From contig NC_088777.1 in the NCBI RefSeq assembly GCF_954871325.1, positions 21,491,366-21,555,365 of the forward strand: a stretch of DNA of 64,000 nucleotides, written 5' to 3'. This DNA comes from Gordionus sp. m RMFG-2023 (taxonomy: Eukaryota > Nematomorpha > Gordioida > Chordodea > Parachordodidae). Position numbers and translations under genes: made by a program. The notes under the pieces were generated by a model. That model worked only from the letters and a program-made list of their open reading frames with translations. It was not told the origin of the DNA and did not search any database. Positions 36,430-46,421 of the stretch are shown piece after piece (position 1 is the stretch's first letter; every line of letters starts with the position of its first letter).

Positions 36430-37700
36430 ACATTTACAATGTAAAATCCAATCTTCGTTGTGATTGAGCTAATTTTTTAATTATCTCATCCTTGCTTATC
36501 GTCAAATGCCTATGAATTTTCAAAAGATCCAAACCTTTCAATCTACTTTCAGATATTGTACATCTTGGTATGTTTTTCAGAGACCTGAAGGCTCGGCCCC
36601 CGGGCCGGACAGTATTTTAATTTTTTTAAATATACCCGGGCCGGGCTCGAAATTTTTTTAAAAAAATATCCAGGCCGGGTCTGAATTATTTTAAAAAAAA
36701 AACACAATCCGGCCTGTATTTTTTAAAATAGCCTATATTTAAAATCGTTATTATTAGCTATAAAAATCAAAAATAAATATAATTTTTTTTAAAAAAACCT
36801 AGGCCGGGCCGTAAAAAATCTTTAAAAAAAATCCGGGCCATGCCCTGCAAATGGTACTACTGCAGGCCTCTGTTATTCTTCTTAAAAAAGAGAATGTTCT
36901 CTCATTAGTTTACTAATGGGAAGAGTTTATAAATCCTTTTAATACATTGGGAATTTAATCTAAAATGTGTTTGAAATAATGCAGAGCATCCATATCATTT
37001 TTTGGGACTATATCAACCATAGTTAATCTTATAAACATAGTTATTCAGCTAGTAAGGCATCATAAGATACTTTAACATCTTCATAATAAAAATCTAACAA
37101 ATATTTTTTTTTCTATCACCATCTGAAAAAAGGTTGGGAAGGCTTTTATGGAAGTAATATTTGCAGATTGGTAAGTGCTGCATGATGAATTAAAAACCAT
37201 TCATTAATTTGGGTTATAAATGTATCTGTATCTATGATATACTCTTCTACTGATCCTATATTAATGTTTTAACTATGAGCTTGCCTTGCTGCAAGTCGAG
37301 GGAGATAAATATTAAACACGTATAGCTCTGCTTTTGACTTAACAATAACATATAAAATATGAAATTCTTAATCAATATTAGCCCTAATTTCCTTGAGTTC
37401 TGATAAAATGCTCTCCGCTATTCTCATCTTCTTAATCAAGTCAGTCATGTTTTTGAAAAGTAATACTTAAAATAGTTGTATAATTAAATAATACATTCTA
37501 ATGAGAAATAAAATTTGTTATAAGCATTGAATCCAATAATTTTCTTGCTTCTGAGGAAATATTTCTTTCAGGCCATTGTTCTATTTCAGTAATAGCAAAT
37601 AATTGGCTCTTCTAACTCCTTAAAAGCTGTTACTGCTTGATGGCAGAGACTCTATCTCGTTGGATAAGATTGCAATTTCTTTTTCCCTGTTGGACAAGAA
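36430..37700 (-). pseudogene. Tip100-type transposase, C-terminal half, minus strand
   Basis: Read from right to left: SETSCPT near 37690, SSEARKLLDSML near 37540, LFNYTTILSITFQKHD near 37470, ILSELKEIRA near 37400, PRLAASS near 37300, then INERTFSFLRR near 36900. The frame is broken by the small hAT insertion, then resumes as ISESRLKGLDLLKIHRHLT and KLAQSQRRLDFTL near 36560-36440. Order and wording follow the plus-strand copy at 34620-35920. Many stops. Confidence 0.85.
36578..36872. mobile_element. Small non-autonomous hAT, termini CAGAGRCCTGMAG
   Basis: The left end CAGAGACCTGAAG and the right end (complement CAGAGGCCTGCAG) are inverted. Subterminal CGGGCCGGG and CCGGGCCG motifs repeat at both ends. 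It interrupts the dimerisation domain of the minus-strand Tip100 copy exactly between RRI and the next residues. Flanks ATGTTTTT and TTATTCTT are a poor match, so the duplication has decayed or the ends are off by a few bases. Confidence 0.75.
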
Positions 37701-38225
37701 GTTTCAGAAATAATTATTATTTGACTAGAAATTTGAAAATGGTAGATAAATATTACGCCTAAAAATTTGAAAATAATAAATATTACGCCGGAAAACTTAA
37801 AATGGAAATTAATTGATAAAATTACTTAGTAGATAAATGTGATAATAAATGTAATTAAATATATATTTAATATGAGATACGAATAAATATAAACAAATAT
37901 AAATTAATATAAACAATAATATTTTTAAAAAATATATCCGGTATCTACATTTTTTGGCTTTGGGGGGGGGGGATTTGTCCCCTTGCCTCCCCCCGCTGCG
38001 TACGCCAATGGTTATATCCGTTTAATATTTTTTAATTCAAATTTATTTTTATATACCGGTTTATATATTTAATTTTTTATAATTCATATTAATTTAAATT
38101 TGTATATTAGGAATAGTTATTAGTCCTAATAAATTTATGCTTGATATTTTTAAATAACAATAATTTTATTTTATAAAATTTTAATTATCCCTTCCCCCCA
38201 CACCAAATTCCTGCGTACGCGCATG

Positions 38226-39939
38226 GATGGACTCTATGGTACAGTCAAACGTGGTGGCTAGAGCTGGCTTACAAAGATCTTTTAAATCAATTGGCCTATT
38301 CTAAGGAAAATATTACTGACATAATTTATTTTTCTTCTCCGCTTAATGGCGATTTCCAGGTTTACCCAGGTAGACCAATGACATAATTTATTAATATATA
38401 TTATTAATTACTTTTATTAAGTAATAGATCTCTCCTATATTATGGAAAACAAATATGAGAAAGGGCAAATAATTTTAGAAGAGAGATTCATATTACAATA
38501 TTAGGAACGGAAAAAAATTCATATTTTTATGCAATTTCCGATGAATTCAAATATTAAATATAACATTTCACTCGAATAATAATGCGAATTTAATATAATG
38601 AAAAAATAAATGTATATACAATATGTATTTAAGACAATCAATGGCTATCATTAATAATAATGAATATATAACATATATATATATATGACAATCAATGGAA
38701 TCATTAATAAAAATAAATAATAAATAATTAGAAAGATATTTATAATTAGAAATTTGATAATTATGATATCTAAGATTTAGCCCTACTGCCACTCAGCCTA
38801 ATTGATACATTAATTAGATTTTTAAAATAATTTAATATAAAATGTGAAAATATCCTGTTATCGGTAAATTAGAAAGAAAATTTTAACAACAATTTGTAGT
38901 TTCATACAGCGCCATCTATTTTATGCAAAAATGCATATATTGGAAGTGCCGATTTTGTTGCCACGATTTTAGCATCTTATATATGTTTATAAAAAGTGTC
39001 TAAATAAAAAGTAAAAAATTTCCAAAAATCAACTCCCTTTATTGCTTAAAAACGGGTAAAGCACGGGATAAGATATAGGTAAACCGAAAGTTAAAGACTC
39101 AAATTGGCGCCTATTTTTTTTTCAAATTATAGACGTTTAGAGATTTAAAAATTTTAGATTCGAAAGTCAATATTCGGTAACCAGGTGTGCTAACGAGCTA
39201 AAATAAACGGCTTTCTCTTTACCTATCTAAATAATTCCAAAAATTTTATAAGGTTGGTCGAAACGTGATAGAATTATTCTTATTTTTTTTAACAAAATTT
39301 AATTAGAATATACCCTATTTAAATATATTTTTATTTTAACGGTATTACGTTCTGAGGTCTAAAGTGTTTTTAAAAAAAAATATGTAATACACCAATATTT
39401 ATATTTTTAGCGGTTAAAAATTTTCTTATTTTGTCATTTAAAGTTTTTTTAATTTCTTATAACCAGATTTTAATAAAATATAGAGATATTTATATTTTTT
39501 GAGTTAACTAATTTTGTTATTTTTCAGTCTAAATTTTTTCAAAATAATATATATTTATACTTATATCATTATTTATATTTTTTTATGTCAGCGGTTAAAA
39601 ATTTTCCTTTTGGTCTAAAACTTTAATTTTTTAAATGAAATTTAAATAAAATATAGCGATATTTATATTTTTGTGTTAGTGGTTAAAAATTTTCTCAAGA
39701 GAACAGCCTTTAAACGATTTGAACTCAAATAACAACTGAATTATTTTCATAAATATGATCAATTAATGAATATTTAAATTCCTGATAAAATTCTTAGTTC
39801 AATAATATACCATAAATATCGATATATTTCGAAAAAAATTACACGACAAAAATTTTTTTAGACAGTAAATAACAAAATTATTAATAGGTAACATAAAAGA
39901 TAAATGTATGTATATTTATTTAATAATATGGGGGGGGGG
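38226..39939. other. A+T-rich region with dispersed repeat and ~125 bp tandem units
   Basis: 39170-39310 is the plus-strand copy of the repeat at 32150-32295. 39400-39700 holds three degenerate units of about 125 bp sharing GCGGTTAAAAATTTTC and AATAAAATATAGMGATATTT. The right flank of the foldback element (46384-46421) has the same GGTTAAAAATTTT motif inverted nearby. G10 at 39930-39939 is the insertion site of the next element. No gene seen. Confidence 0.5.
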
Positions 39940-40154
39940 GCTCTGTGAAGTTGGTCGAACATTTGGAAGCACTAACGATGAATCATATGTCATTTTTTAG
40001 TGCTTGATTAGTGCTTATTAGTACTTCAATCCGTATAGTAGTCGAATTTAAGGAAAAAAAGTTATAAGCAAAAATAAAAATTTGTACCAACTTCACGCTT
40101 AAATGTTGATTGAAAACACTAATGATGAAACTTATATCATTCTTTAGTGCTTAG

Positions 40155-40493
40155 TGTTGTGATTTTGTACGTTTAAGTTATATATTTATACATATATATA
40201 TATATATATATGAAATGTCAGTTAACTTTCACGTTATATGTATTTATACTTATATGTATTTATACATATATATAATTTTATATACAAAATGTCAATCAAA
40301 AGGGGATTTGAAAAAAGGATATTGTTTTTCCTTGGTGAGAAAAAGGATTATTGTCTTTGTCTTGATGTAAAATATGAAATAATAAAATCATTGATGGTTC
40401 TAAAAACTAAAAGTTTAATTTATTTGATTATTAATTTGCTATGTTTTGTAGATATCAATGGAGTGTTTAATACATATATTTACATATATAATA
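40155..40493 (+). repeat. Left LTR
   Basis: Direct copy of 42563-42892. Contains a (TA)n stretch at about 40193-40211 that is longer than in the right LTR. Confidence 0.88.
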
Positions 40494-40962
40494 ATGGTGC
40501 ACGTATTAACCAGGATGAGACACCGAAAGTTGATGGCAAATGTTATGTAAAAGTATCATTTGAATCAAATGGAATTGGATGATGTTCAACTATTATGGAT
40601 ATACTGGTAAGAATTTTTTTTAATTGTAATACACAACGCAATGAGAGTTATTTTATTGATTAAATATGAATAAATAATATTAGTGTAAAATATTAATTAA
40701 TTTGAATATTTTTAGTATTTATATGATATTATTATGAACGCAAAATATATATATAAGGAGGGTGAAAATTGTGTTAATATTTTGATATTTTTTTTAAAAT
40801 ATATTGATGATTAAGAAATAAGGTATATTTATATGTATGAGATGGGATATTTTTATTATTGTTGGAAGATATTTTTAATAAAGAAATAAATGAGATTCAG
40901 AGACCTTTAAATTCTGAAATGAATTTAGGTATGAATATTAATTTCATTAATTAAAATTTCTT

Positions 40963-41290
40963 AAATGGTAATATGTATGTTACTTATTGGAATGCGTCCA
41001 TGTAAATTTTTGTGGAAAATTTAAATGGTAATATGAATGTTACTTATTGGAATGAGTCCATGTAAATTTTTATGGAAAATTTAAATGGTAATATGAATGT
41101 TATTTAATGAAATTAGTCCATGTAAATTTTTGTGGAAAATTTAAATGGTAATATGAATGTTACTTATTGGAATGAGTCCTTGTAAATTTTTGTGGAAAAT
41201 TTAAATGGTAATATGAATGTTACTTATTGGATGAGTCAATGAAATTAGTCCATGTAAATTTTTGTGGAAAATTTAAATGGTAATATGAAT
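40963..41290. repeat. 60 bp tandem array inside the LTR element
   Basis: Five copies with an exact 60 bp period, each with AAATGGTAATATGAATGTTA and TCCATGTAAATTTTTGTGG; the last junction is irregular. Confidence 0.88.
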
Positions 41291-41504
41291 GTATTGAAAG
41301 AATTTTAAAAAAATATATCAAAAATATGTATATAAAATTTGGGTTTTTTTTTAAAAGTGGGCATATGAGTTGGTTCATTCTTTTAGTTCAAATATTAATT
41401 AATACAATTTATTGGATAAAATTAATGAATACAGGATAATATGTTAAATATTTGGGAATAATATGTTAATGGGAAATTTAATATGTATTAAATATTAAGT
41501 ATGT

Positions 41505-41660
41505 AATTTTTGTTGACAAATATAGGGAATATATTTAAGGCATATTAACATGTGAAGTAAAAAATATTGTTAAATATAGGGAATATATTTGAGGCATATT
41601 AACATGTGAAATAAACAATATTGTTAAATATAGGGAATTTATTTGAGGCATATTAATTAT
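41505..41660. repeat. ~62 bp tandem units inside the LTR element
   Basis: Three units sharing AAATATAGGGAATATATTT and GAGGCATATTAACATGTGAA. A further two-copy repeat (TTAATTATAATGGTTT) follows at 41720-41870. Confidence 0.8.
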
Positions 41661-42562
41661 TGAATTGTAGTTAATATATGGATATATTAAATGCTTAATT
41701 TTAATTAAGTATATTGGGTAATTAATTATAATGGTTTACAAAAAATTTATATATATAGAGAAAATTCAGTGTGAATTAAACATTTAGGGTAATTAGTGAG
41801 TAATTAATTATAATGGTTTCAAAAAAATATAGAGAATATATTTAGAATTCAGTGGGAAACATTTAGAGTAATTAAATGTTGGAAGAAAAGAAGATATTAT
41901 CAATATTATGAAATTTTACAATATTTTTATATTTTTTTGTATAAATTAAAATTTTAAATTGTATTTGAATATATTTGTATTATGTTTATGTCATACAAAT
42001 CATGTATTTTTATGTTTACCAATGTCAATGATTGATCTAAAGATATTACATCTTATTGTTTAAAAAAAAAAAATCAAAATTTTATTGAGATAAAGTCTTA
42101 CATTAGTGATATATATGTAGCAAAATTATAATTATAGTGATTTTATGTAGTTATTTATGATTATGTCTTTAAAATCATATTTTTGTTAGATTACTTTAAA
42201 CATTTTTTTTGGAAAAATTCAAATTTGTATTGAGACAAAATATCGCATTGATTATATATATGAAAAGAAATTATATTTAGTGATGGTATATATTTTGACT
42301 ATTAATTTTTGATGAAATATTTATCATTATGTTTTATTAACACCTGATGTGTTGGAAGATAAATATGGAGAAGTTGAGAGTAATGATGACTAAGAGCTAT
42401 GACTCAAATGAAAGGATTGAAAAGATTATGGCAAAATGATATCCAATAAATGATGAGAATTGAAATGAAGGGGAAAGATTATATGAACATGAATTGAATA
42501 TTATAAATTAAATTGAAAAATATTTTTGGATAATGTAACACGTGGTTTTTGAAGGGTGGGCG

Positions 42563-42892
42563 TGTTGTGATTTTGTACGTTTAAGTTATATATATATATA
42601 TATGAAATGTCAGTTAACTTTCACGTTATATGTATTTATACATATATATAATTATATACAAAATGTCAATCAAAAGGGGATTTGAAAAAAGGATATTGTT
42701 TTTCCTTGGTGAGAAAAAGGATTATTGTCTTTGTTGAAGAATAATTTTTATTGTCTTTGTCTTGATGTAAAATATGAAATAATAAAATCATTGATGGTTC
42801 TAAAAACTAAAAATTTAATTTATTTGATTATTAATTTGCTATGTTTGTAGATATCAATGGAGTGTTTAATACATATATTTACATATATAATA
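42563..42892 (+). repeat. Right LTR
   Basis: Same start and end as the left LTR. It has a local duplication around TTGTCTTTG at about 42725-42762 and a shorter TA stretch. Confidence 0.88.
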
Positions 42893-44030
42893 CTTAGTTA
42901 GTAGAGGTTAGTGCTTCAATTACTTTTATAGCCGAATTTAAGAATAAAAAGTTATTTGCGAAAAAAACAAAAATAAACAAATAATGGCTACGTGCCAAAA
43001 CAAAAAATAAAGTAGTACTAAACATCCTGTTTTCGTCATTATTTAGTGTTTAATTACTGTAAAAACAAAAACTATAGTAGTACTAAACATCCTGTTTTCG
43101 CCATTATTTAGTGTTTAATTACTGTATTTAAATTCCATTATTAATTTAGTTAACAGCCATATGGAAAAAAGTTACAAGCTAAATAAAAATTATGACGTCA
43201 CGATTTAGGCGTGAAGTTGGTCGAACTTTTGGAAGCACCAACGATGAAACTTATATCATTCTTTAGTGCTTCGTTAGTAGAGGTTAGTGCTTCAATCACT
43301 TTTGTAGCCGAATTAAAGAATATAAAGTTATTTGCGAAAAAAACAAAAATAAACAAATAATGGCTACGTGCCAAAACAAAAACTATAGTAGTACTAAACA
43401 TCCTGTTTCCGCCATTATTTAGTGTTTAATTACTGTATTTAAATTCCGTTATTTATTTAGTTAACAGCCATATGGAAAAAAAGTTATAAGCTAAATAAAA
43501 ATTATGACGTCAGGATTTAAGCGTGAAGTTGGCCGAACTTTTGGAGGCACTAACGATGAAACTTATATCATTCTTTAGAGCTTCGTTAGTAGAGGTTAGT
43601 GCTTCAATCACTTTTGTAGCCGTATTTAAGAATAAAAAGTTATTTGCGAAAAAAAATAAACAATTAATGGCGATATGCCAAAACAAAAACTATAGTAGTA
43701 CTAAACATCCTGTTTTCACCATTATTTAGTGCTCAATTAGTAAATTTGAATTCCGTAATTAATTTGGTTAACCGTCTTTATGAAAAATTGTAATACGTTA
43801 AAGAAATGTTTAGAGGTCAAAATTTGGCCAGAAAATTATGAAAGCACTAACATTGAAATTTATATAATTCTTTAGAGCCTCCTTAGTAGAGGTTAGTGCT
43901 TCAATCAGTTTAATACCTAATTTAAAATAAAAAAGTTATTAACAAAATAAACAAAAAATATATCAACGACAAACATTTTATTTTCACCATTATTTAGTAC
44001 TTATTTTGTAAAATTTAAATCCTAATTAGT
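42893..44030. repeat. ~312 bp tandem array, left arm (main part)
   Basis: Unit starts are visible at about 43212 (GAAGTTGGTCGAAC) and 43525 (GAAGTTGGCCGAAC). A degenerate last unit runs from about 43835 to 44030. A ~56 bp internal duplication (TAGTAGTACTAAACATCCTG) lies at 43018-43130. Array start 39940-40154 is on the other side of the LTR insertion. Confidence 0.85.
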
Positions 44031-44477
44031 TTGATTAAAAACCCTAAGTAAATTAAAAAATGCATATTGTCTTTTTGCACTTAGCTTATCAATTGTTTCC
44101 GAAGATCATCTGTCATATTAGAGTAATATAATGTTTCAGAAGCTTATATATATTAAGGTTCCCAAAATAGATGAATAGCTATAACCAGTCACAAAATATT
44201 ATTTCCACTACTGCCTAAATGGATCCATTGAACCCCATTGTGTAATAATTATATAATTTTTATTATTTTATTGTAACAACTATATTTTTTTCTCCAGCAT
44301 CTATTATTCTGAGGTGTCATTGAATGATATGGTTACCAACATTCTCAGAAATTTTTTATTCTTAATTCAAATTGTTCTTTTTACATAGTTTTATTTTATT
44401 CGAAAAAATTATGCATATATATATTTCTATCATAAATTTTAGTTATATTAAGATCACATTATTATGAATATACTTAT

Positions 44478-44844
44478 TAGAGATTTGCAAAAGTAGGCCC
44501 GGCCAGTACCCTTCAAACCGTGCTCAGGCCTATTTTTTTAAAAATAAATCGGGTTCGGGCCTGTTCGAGCCTATAAAAAAAATTCAGGCCGAGTAGGGTC
44601 GGGCCTAAATTTTTTTAAAATATATCTATAAATTTATCAATTATATATTGAATTTTTTATGTAAAATAAAAATATTTGATATTATTTATAGAAACTAGAC
44701 AACATATAACATGTCTTTTATTTTGAGTAATTTTAAAAATTATTTTCTATATTTAAATAAATTCGGGCATGACTGGGCCAGGTCGATAAAATTTGTTTAA
44801 AAAAATTTCTGGTTCGGGCCGGGCCGGCAAAATGCAGATCACTA
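44478..44844. mobile_element. hAT MITE, family TAGTGATCTGCA, with target duplication
   Basis: The left end TAGAGATTTGCAAAAG and right end (complement TAGTGATCTGCATTTTG) are inverted. Flanks ATACTTAT (44470-44477) and ATACTTAG (44845-44852) are an 8 bp duplication with one mismatch. Subterminal GGCCCGGCC and GGCCGGGCCGG motifs at both ends; no coding capacity. Located in the core of the foldback element. Confidence 0.88.
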
Positions 44845-45077
44845 ATACTTAGGCAGGAATTCTGAGAGTTACCCTGATTCGATAAATTACAGCCATATCA
44901 ATCCTTCAAATTTTCTGAGACCTTTCGAGACGCCTAAAAAAATTTTAGACAAAAACATTAAAAAATTATATTCGATTTATAAATTTGACGTTCGTCTTTA
45001 TTAAAGTTTTATTATTAAAAATTTTTTTAAAAAAATTATATCAAAATCAAAATGTTTTTTACAATAATTATGGAAAG

Positions 45078-45300
45078 TAGTGTTGTTAAACGGCTCAATT
45101 TGAGCCGATTTTTAAAAACGGCTAACTCAATATTTTATCCAGAAAAATATTATGCAAGCCTAAAGAATTTTCTCATAGATAGCATATAGGATTGAACATC
45201 TATTGGCGAAATCTCGACGCTTATGCATTATTTTTTAGCCTCATATGTTGAGTTAGTTGTTTTTAAAAATCGGCTCAAATCGAGCCGTTTAACAACACTA
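45078..45300. mobile_element. hAT MITE, family TAGTGTTGTTAAACGGCTC, perfect target duplication
   Basis: Inverted repeats of about 50 bp start TAGTGTTGTTAAACGGCTC at both ends. ATGGAAAG lies on both sides (45070-45077 and 45301-45308). 223 bp, no coding sequence. A second, older copy is at 11653-11811. Confidence 0.93.
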
Positions 45301-45479
45301 ATGGAAAGTTATTTAACTATATAAGAATGTTTCACATTATGGAAATGTGTTACATACTATAAAAATTTACAAGTGATCAAAAATTTTTTAAATAATATAA
45401 AAAATTAACCACAGAATTTCCCACACATGTGATAAAATCAATTACATATTTTATAATTTTATATATTTTCATAATCCTT

Positions 45480-46369
45480 AGCGTATTACAATTTTTTATA
45501 AAGACGGATAACCAAATTAATTACGGAATCCAAATTTACTAATTGAGCACTAAATAATGGCAAAAACCGGATGTTTGGTATTACTATAGTCTTTGTTTTG
45601 GCACGTCGCCATTATTTGTTTATTTTTGTTTTTTTCGAAAATAACTTTTTATTCTTAAATTCGGCTACAAAGGTGATTGAAACACTAACCTCTACTAACG
45701 AAGCACTAAAGAATGATATAAGTTTCATCGTTAGTGCTTCCAAAAGTTCGGCCAACTTCACGCCTAAATCGTGACGTCATAATTTTTATTTAGCTTATAA
45801 CTTTTTCCCCATATGGCGGTTAACTAAAATAATAACGGAATTTAAATACATTAATTAAGCATTAAACAATGGCGAAAACCGGATGTTTAGTACTACTTTA
45901 GTTTTTGTTTTGGCACGTCGCCAATATTTGTTTTTTCGCCAATAACTTTTTATTCTTAAATTCGGCTATAAAAGTAATTGAAGCACTATCCTCTACTAAC
46001 GAAGCACTAAAGAATGATATATGTTTCATCGTTAGTGCGTCCGAAAGTTCGGTCAACTTCACGCCTAAATCGTTACGTCATAATTTTTATTTAGCTAATA
46101 ACTTTTTCCCCATATGGCGGTTAACCAAATTAATAACGGAATTTAAATACATTAATTAAGCACTAAATAATGGCGAGAACCGGATGTTTAGTACTACTCT
46201 AGTTTTTGTTTTGGCAAGTCGCCAATATTTATTTATTTTTGTTTTTTTCGCCAATTTATTCTTAAATTCCTCAAATTCGGGCTACTATACGGAATGTACT
46301 AACGAAGCACTAAAAAATGACATATGATTCATCGTTAGTTTTTCCAAATGTTCGGCCAACTTCACGGAG
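45480..46369. repeat. ~312 bp tandem array, right arm (inverted)
   Basis: Nearly three units in reverse complement; GGCCAACTTCACG or GGTCAACTTCACG marks unit starts near 45760, 46055 and 46365. The outermost unit has a deletion relative to the left arm around 46250-46290. Confidence 0.85.
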
Positions 46370-46383
46370 CTGGGGGGGGGGGG

Positions 46384-46421
46384 TGGAATAAAATAAATAT
46401 TGTTTAAAAAAAATTAAAAAC
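46384..46421. mobile_element. Possible Tip100-like terminus (complement CAGGCGTAAG)
   Basis: From 46421 leftward the complement reads CAGGCGTAAGTTTTTAA, then A+T-rich sequence, then a C run, resembling Tip100 ends with their G or C tracts. If correct, the foldback element inserted into the G tract near the end of an older Tip100-like copy. The other end was not found. Confidence 0.35.

Larger units (their letters stand above)
36176..38010 (-). mobile_element. Tip100-type hAT, second copy, inserted in reverse into the first
   Basis: The left end CAGGCGCGTAGCAGG at 36176 with G12, and the right end (complement CATTGGCGTACGCAGC) at 38010. GTTATATC lies on both sides (36168-36175 and 38011-38018), a perfect 8 bp duplication. 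The ends match those of the host element in mirror order, so it is the same family in opposite orientation. Its 5' coding half is deleted. A small hAT (36578-36872) sits in its dimerisation domain. Confidence 0.92.
32713..38225 (+). mobile_element. Tip100-type hAT (ZMYM1-like transposase), with target duplication, hosting a nested copy
   Basis: The left end CATTGGCGTACGCAGC followed by G11 (32729-32739) and the right end (complement CATGCGCGTACGCAGG) at 38225 are inverted. Flanks GATGGAGT (32705-32712) and GATGGACT (38226-38233) are an 8 bp duplication with one mismatch. Transposase coding occupies 33600-35920. The 3' part carries two ~65 bp tandem units beginning GTTATATCC, and a second element of the same family (36176-38010) inserted there in reverse. 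Without it the element would be about 3.7 kb. Confidence 0.92.
40155..42892 (+). mobile_element. Non-autonomous LTR retrotransposon (2.7 kb), TSD CTTAG
   Basis: Two direct repeats, 40155-40493 and 42563-42892, begin TGTTGTGATTTTGTACG and end ACATATATAATA. CTTAG flanks both sides (40150-40154 and 42893-42897), the 5 bp duplication of LTR elements. After the left LTR comes TGGTGCACGTATTAACC (from 40495), positioned like a primer-binding site; I cannot name the tRNA. Before the right LTR, TTTTTGAAGGGTGGGCG is purine-rich like a polypurine tract. The interior of about 2.07 kb has no gag or pol motifs, so it depends on another element. A 114-codon frame (40238-40582) crosses from the LTR into the interior but shows no known domain. 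LTR orientation is taken from the presumed primer site. Confidence 0.88.
39940..46369. mobile_element. Foldback-like element with inverted arrays of a ~312 bp unit, in a poly-G site
   Basis: The left tip CTCTGTGAAGTTGGTCGAAC and the right tip (complement CTCCGTGAAGTTGGCCGAAC) are inverted. G10 (39930-39939) precedes the left tip and G12 (46372-46383) follows the right one, fitting insertion into a poly-G run with a duplicated run. From each tip inward run tandem copies of a ~312 bp unit (start GAAGTTGGTCGAACTTTTGG, end near AATTATGACGTCACG): the left array spans 39940-40154 and 42893-44030, the right array 45480-46369. The core, 44030-45480, holds two hAT MITEs and A+T-rich sequence with no gene. 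An LTR element (40155-42892) splits the left array. The class is uncertain: foldback-type by structure, with no transposase inside. Confidence 0.8.

Noticed and set aside
40193-40211. (TA)n as a regulatory site
   Set aside because: Simple microsatellite inside an LTR; its length differs between the two LTRs.
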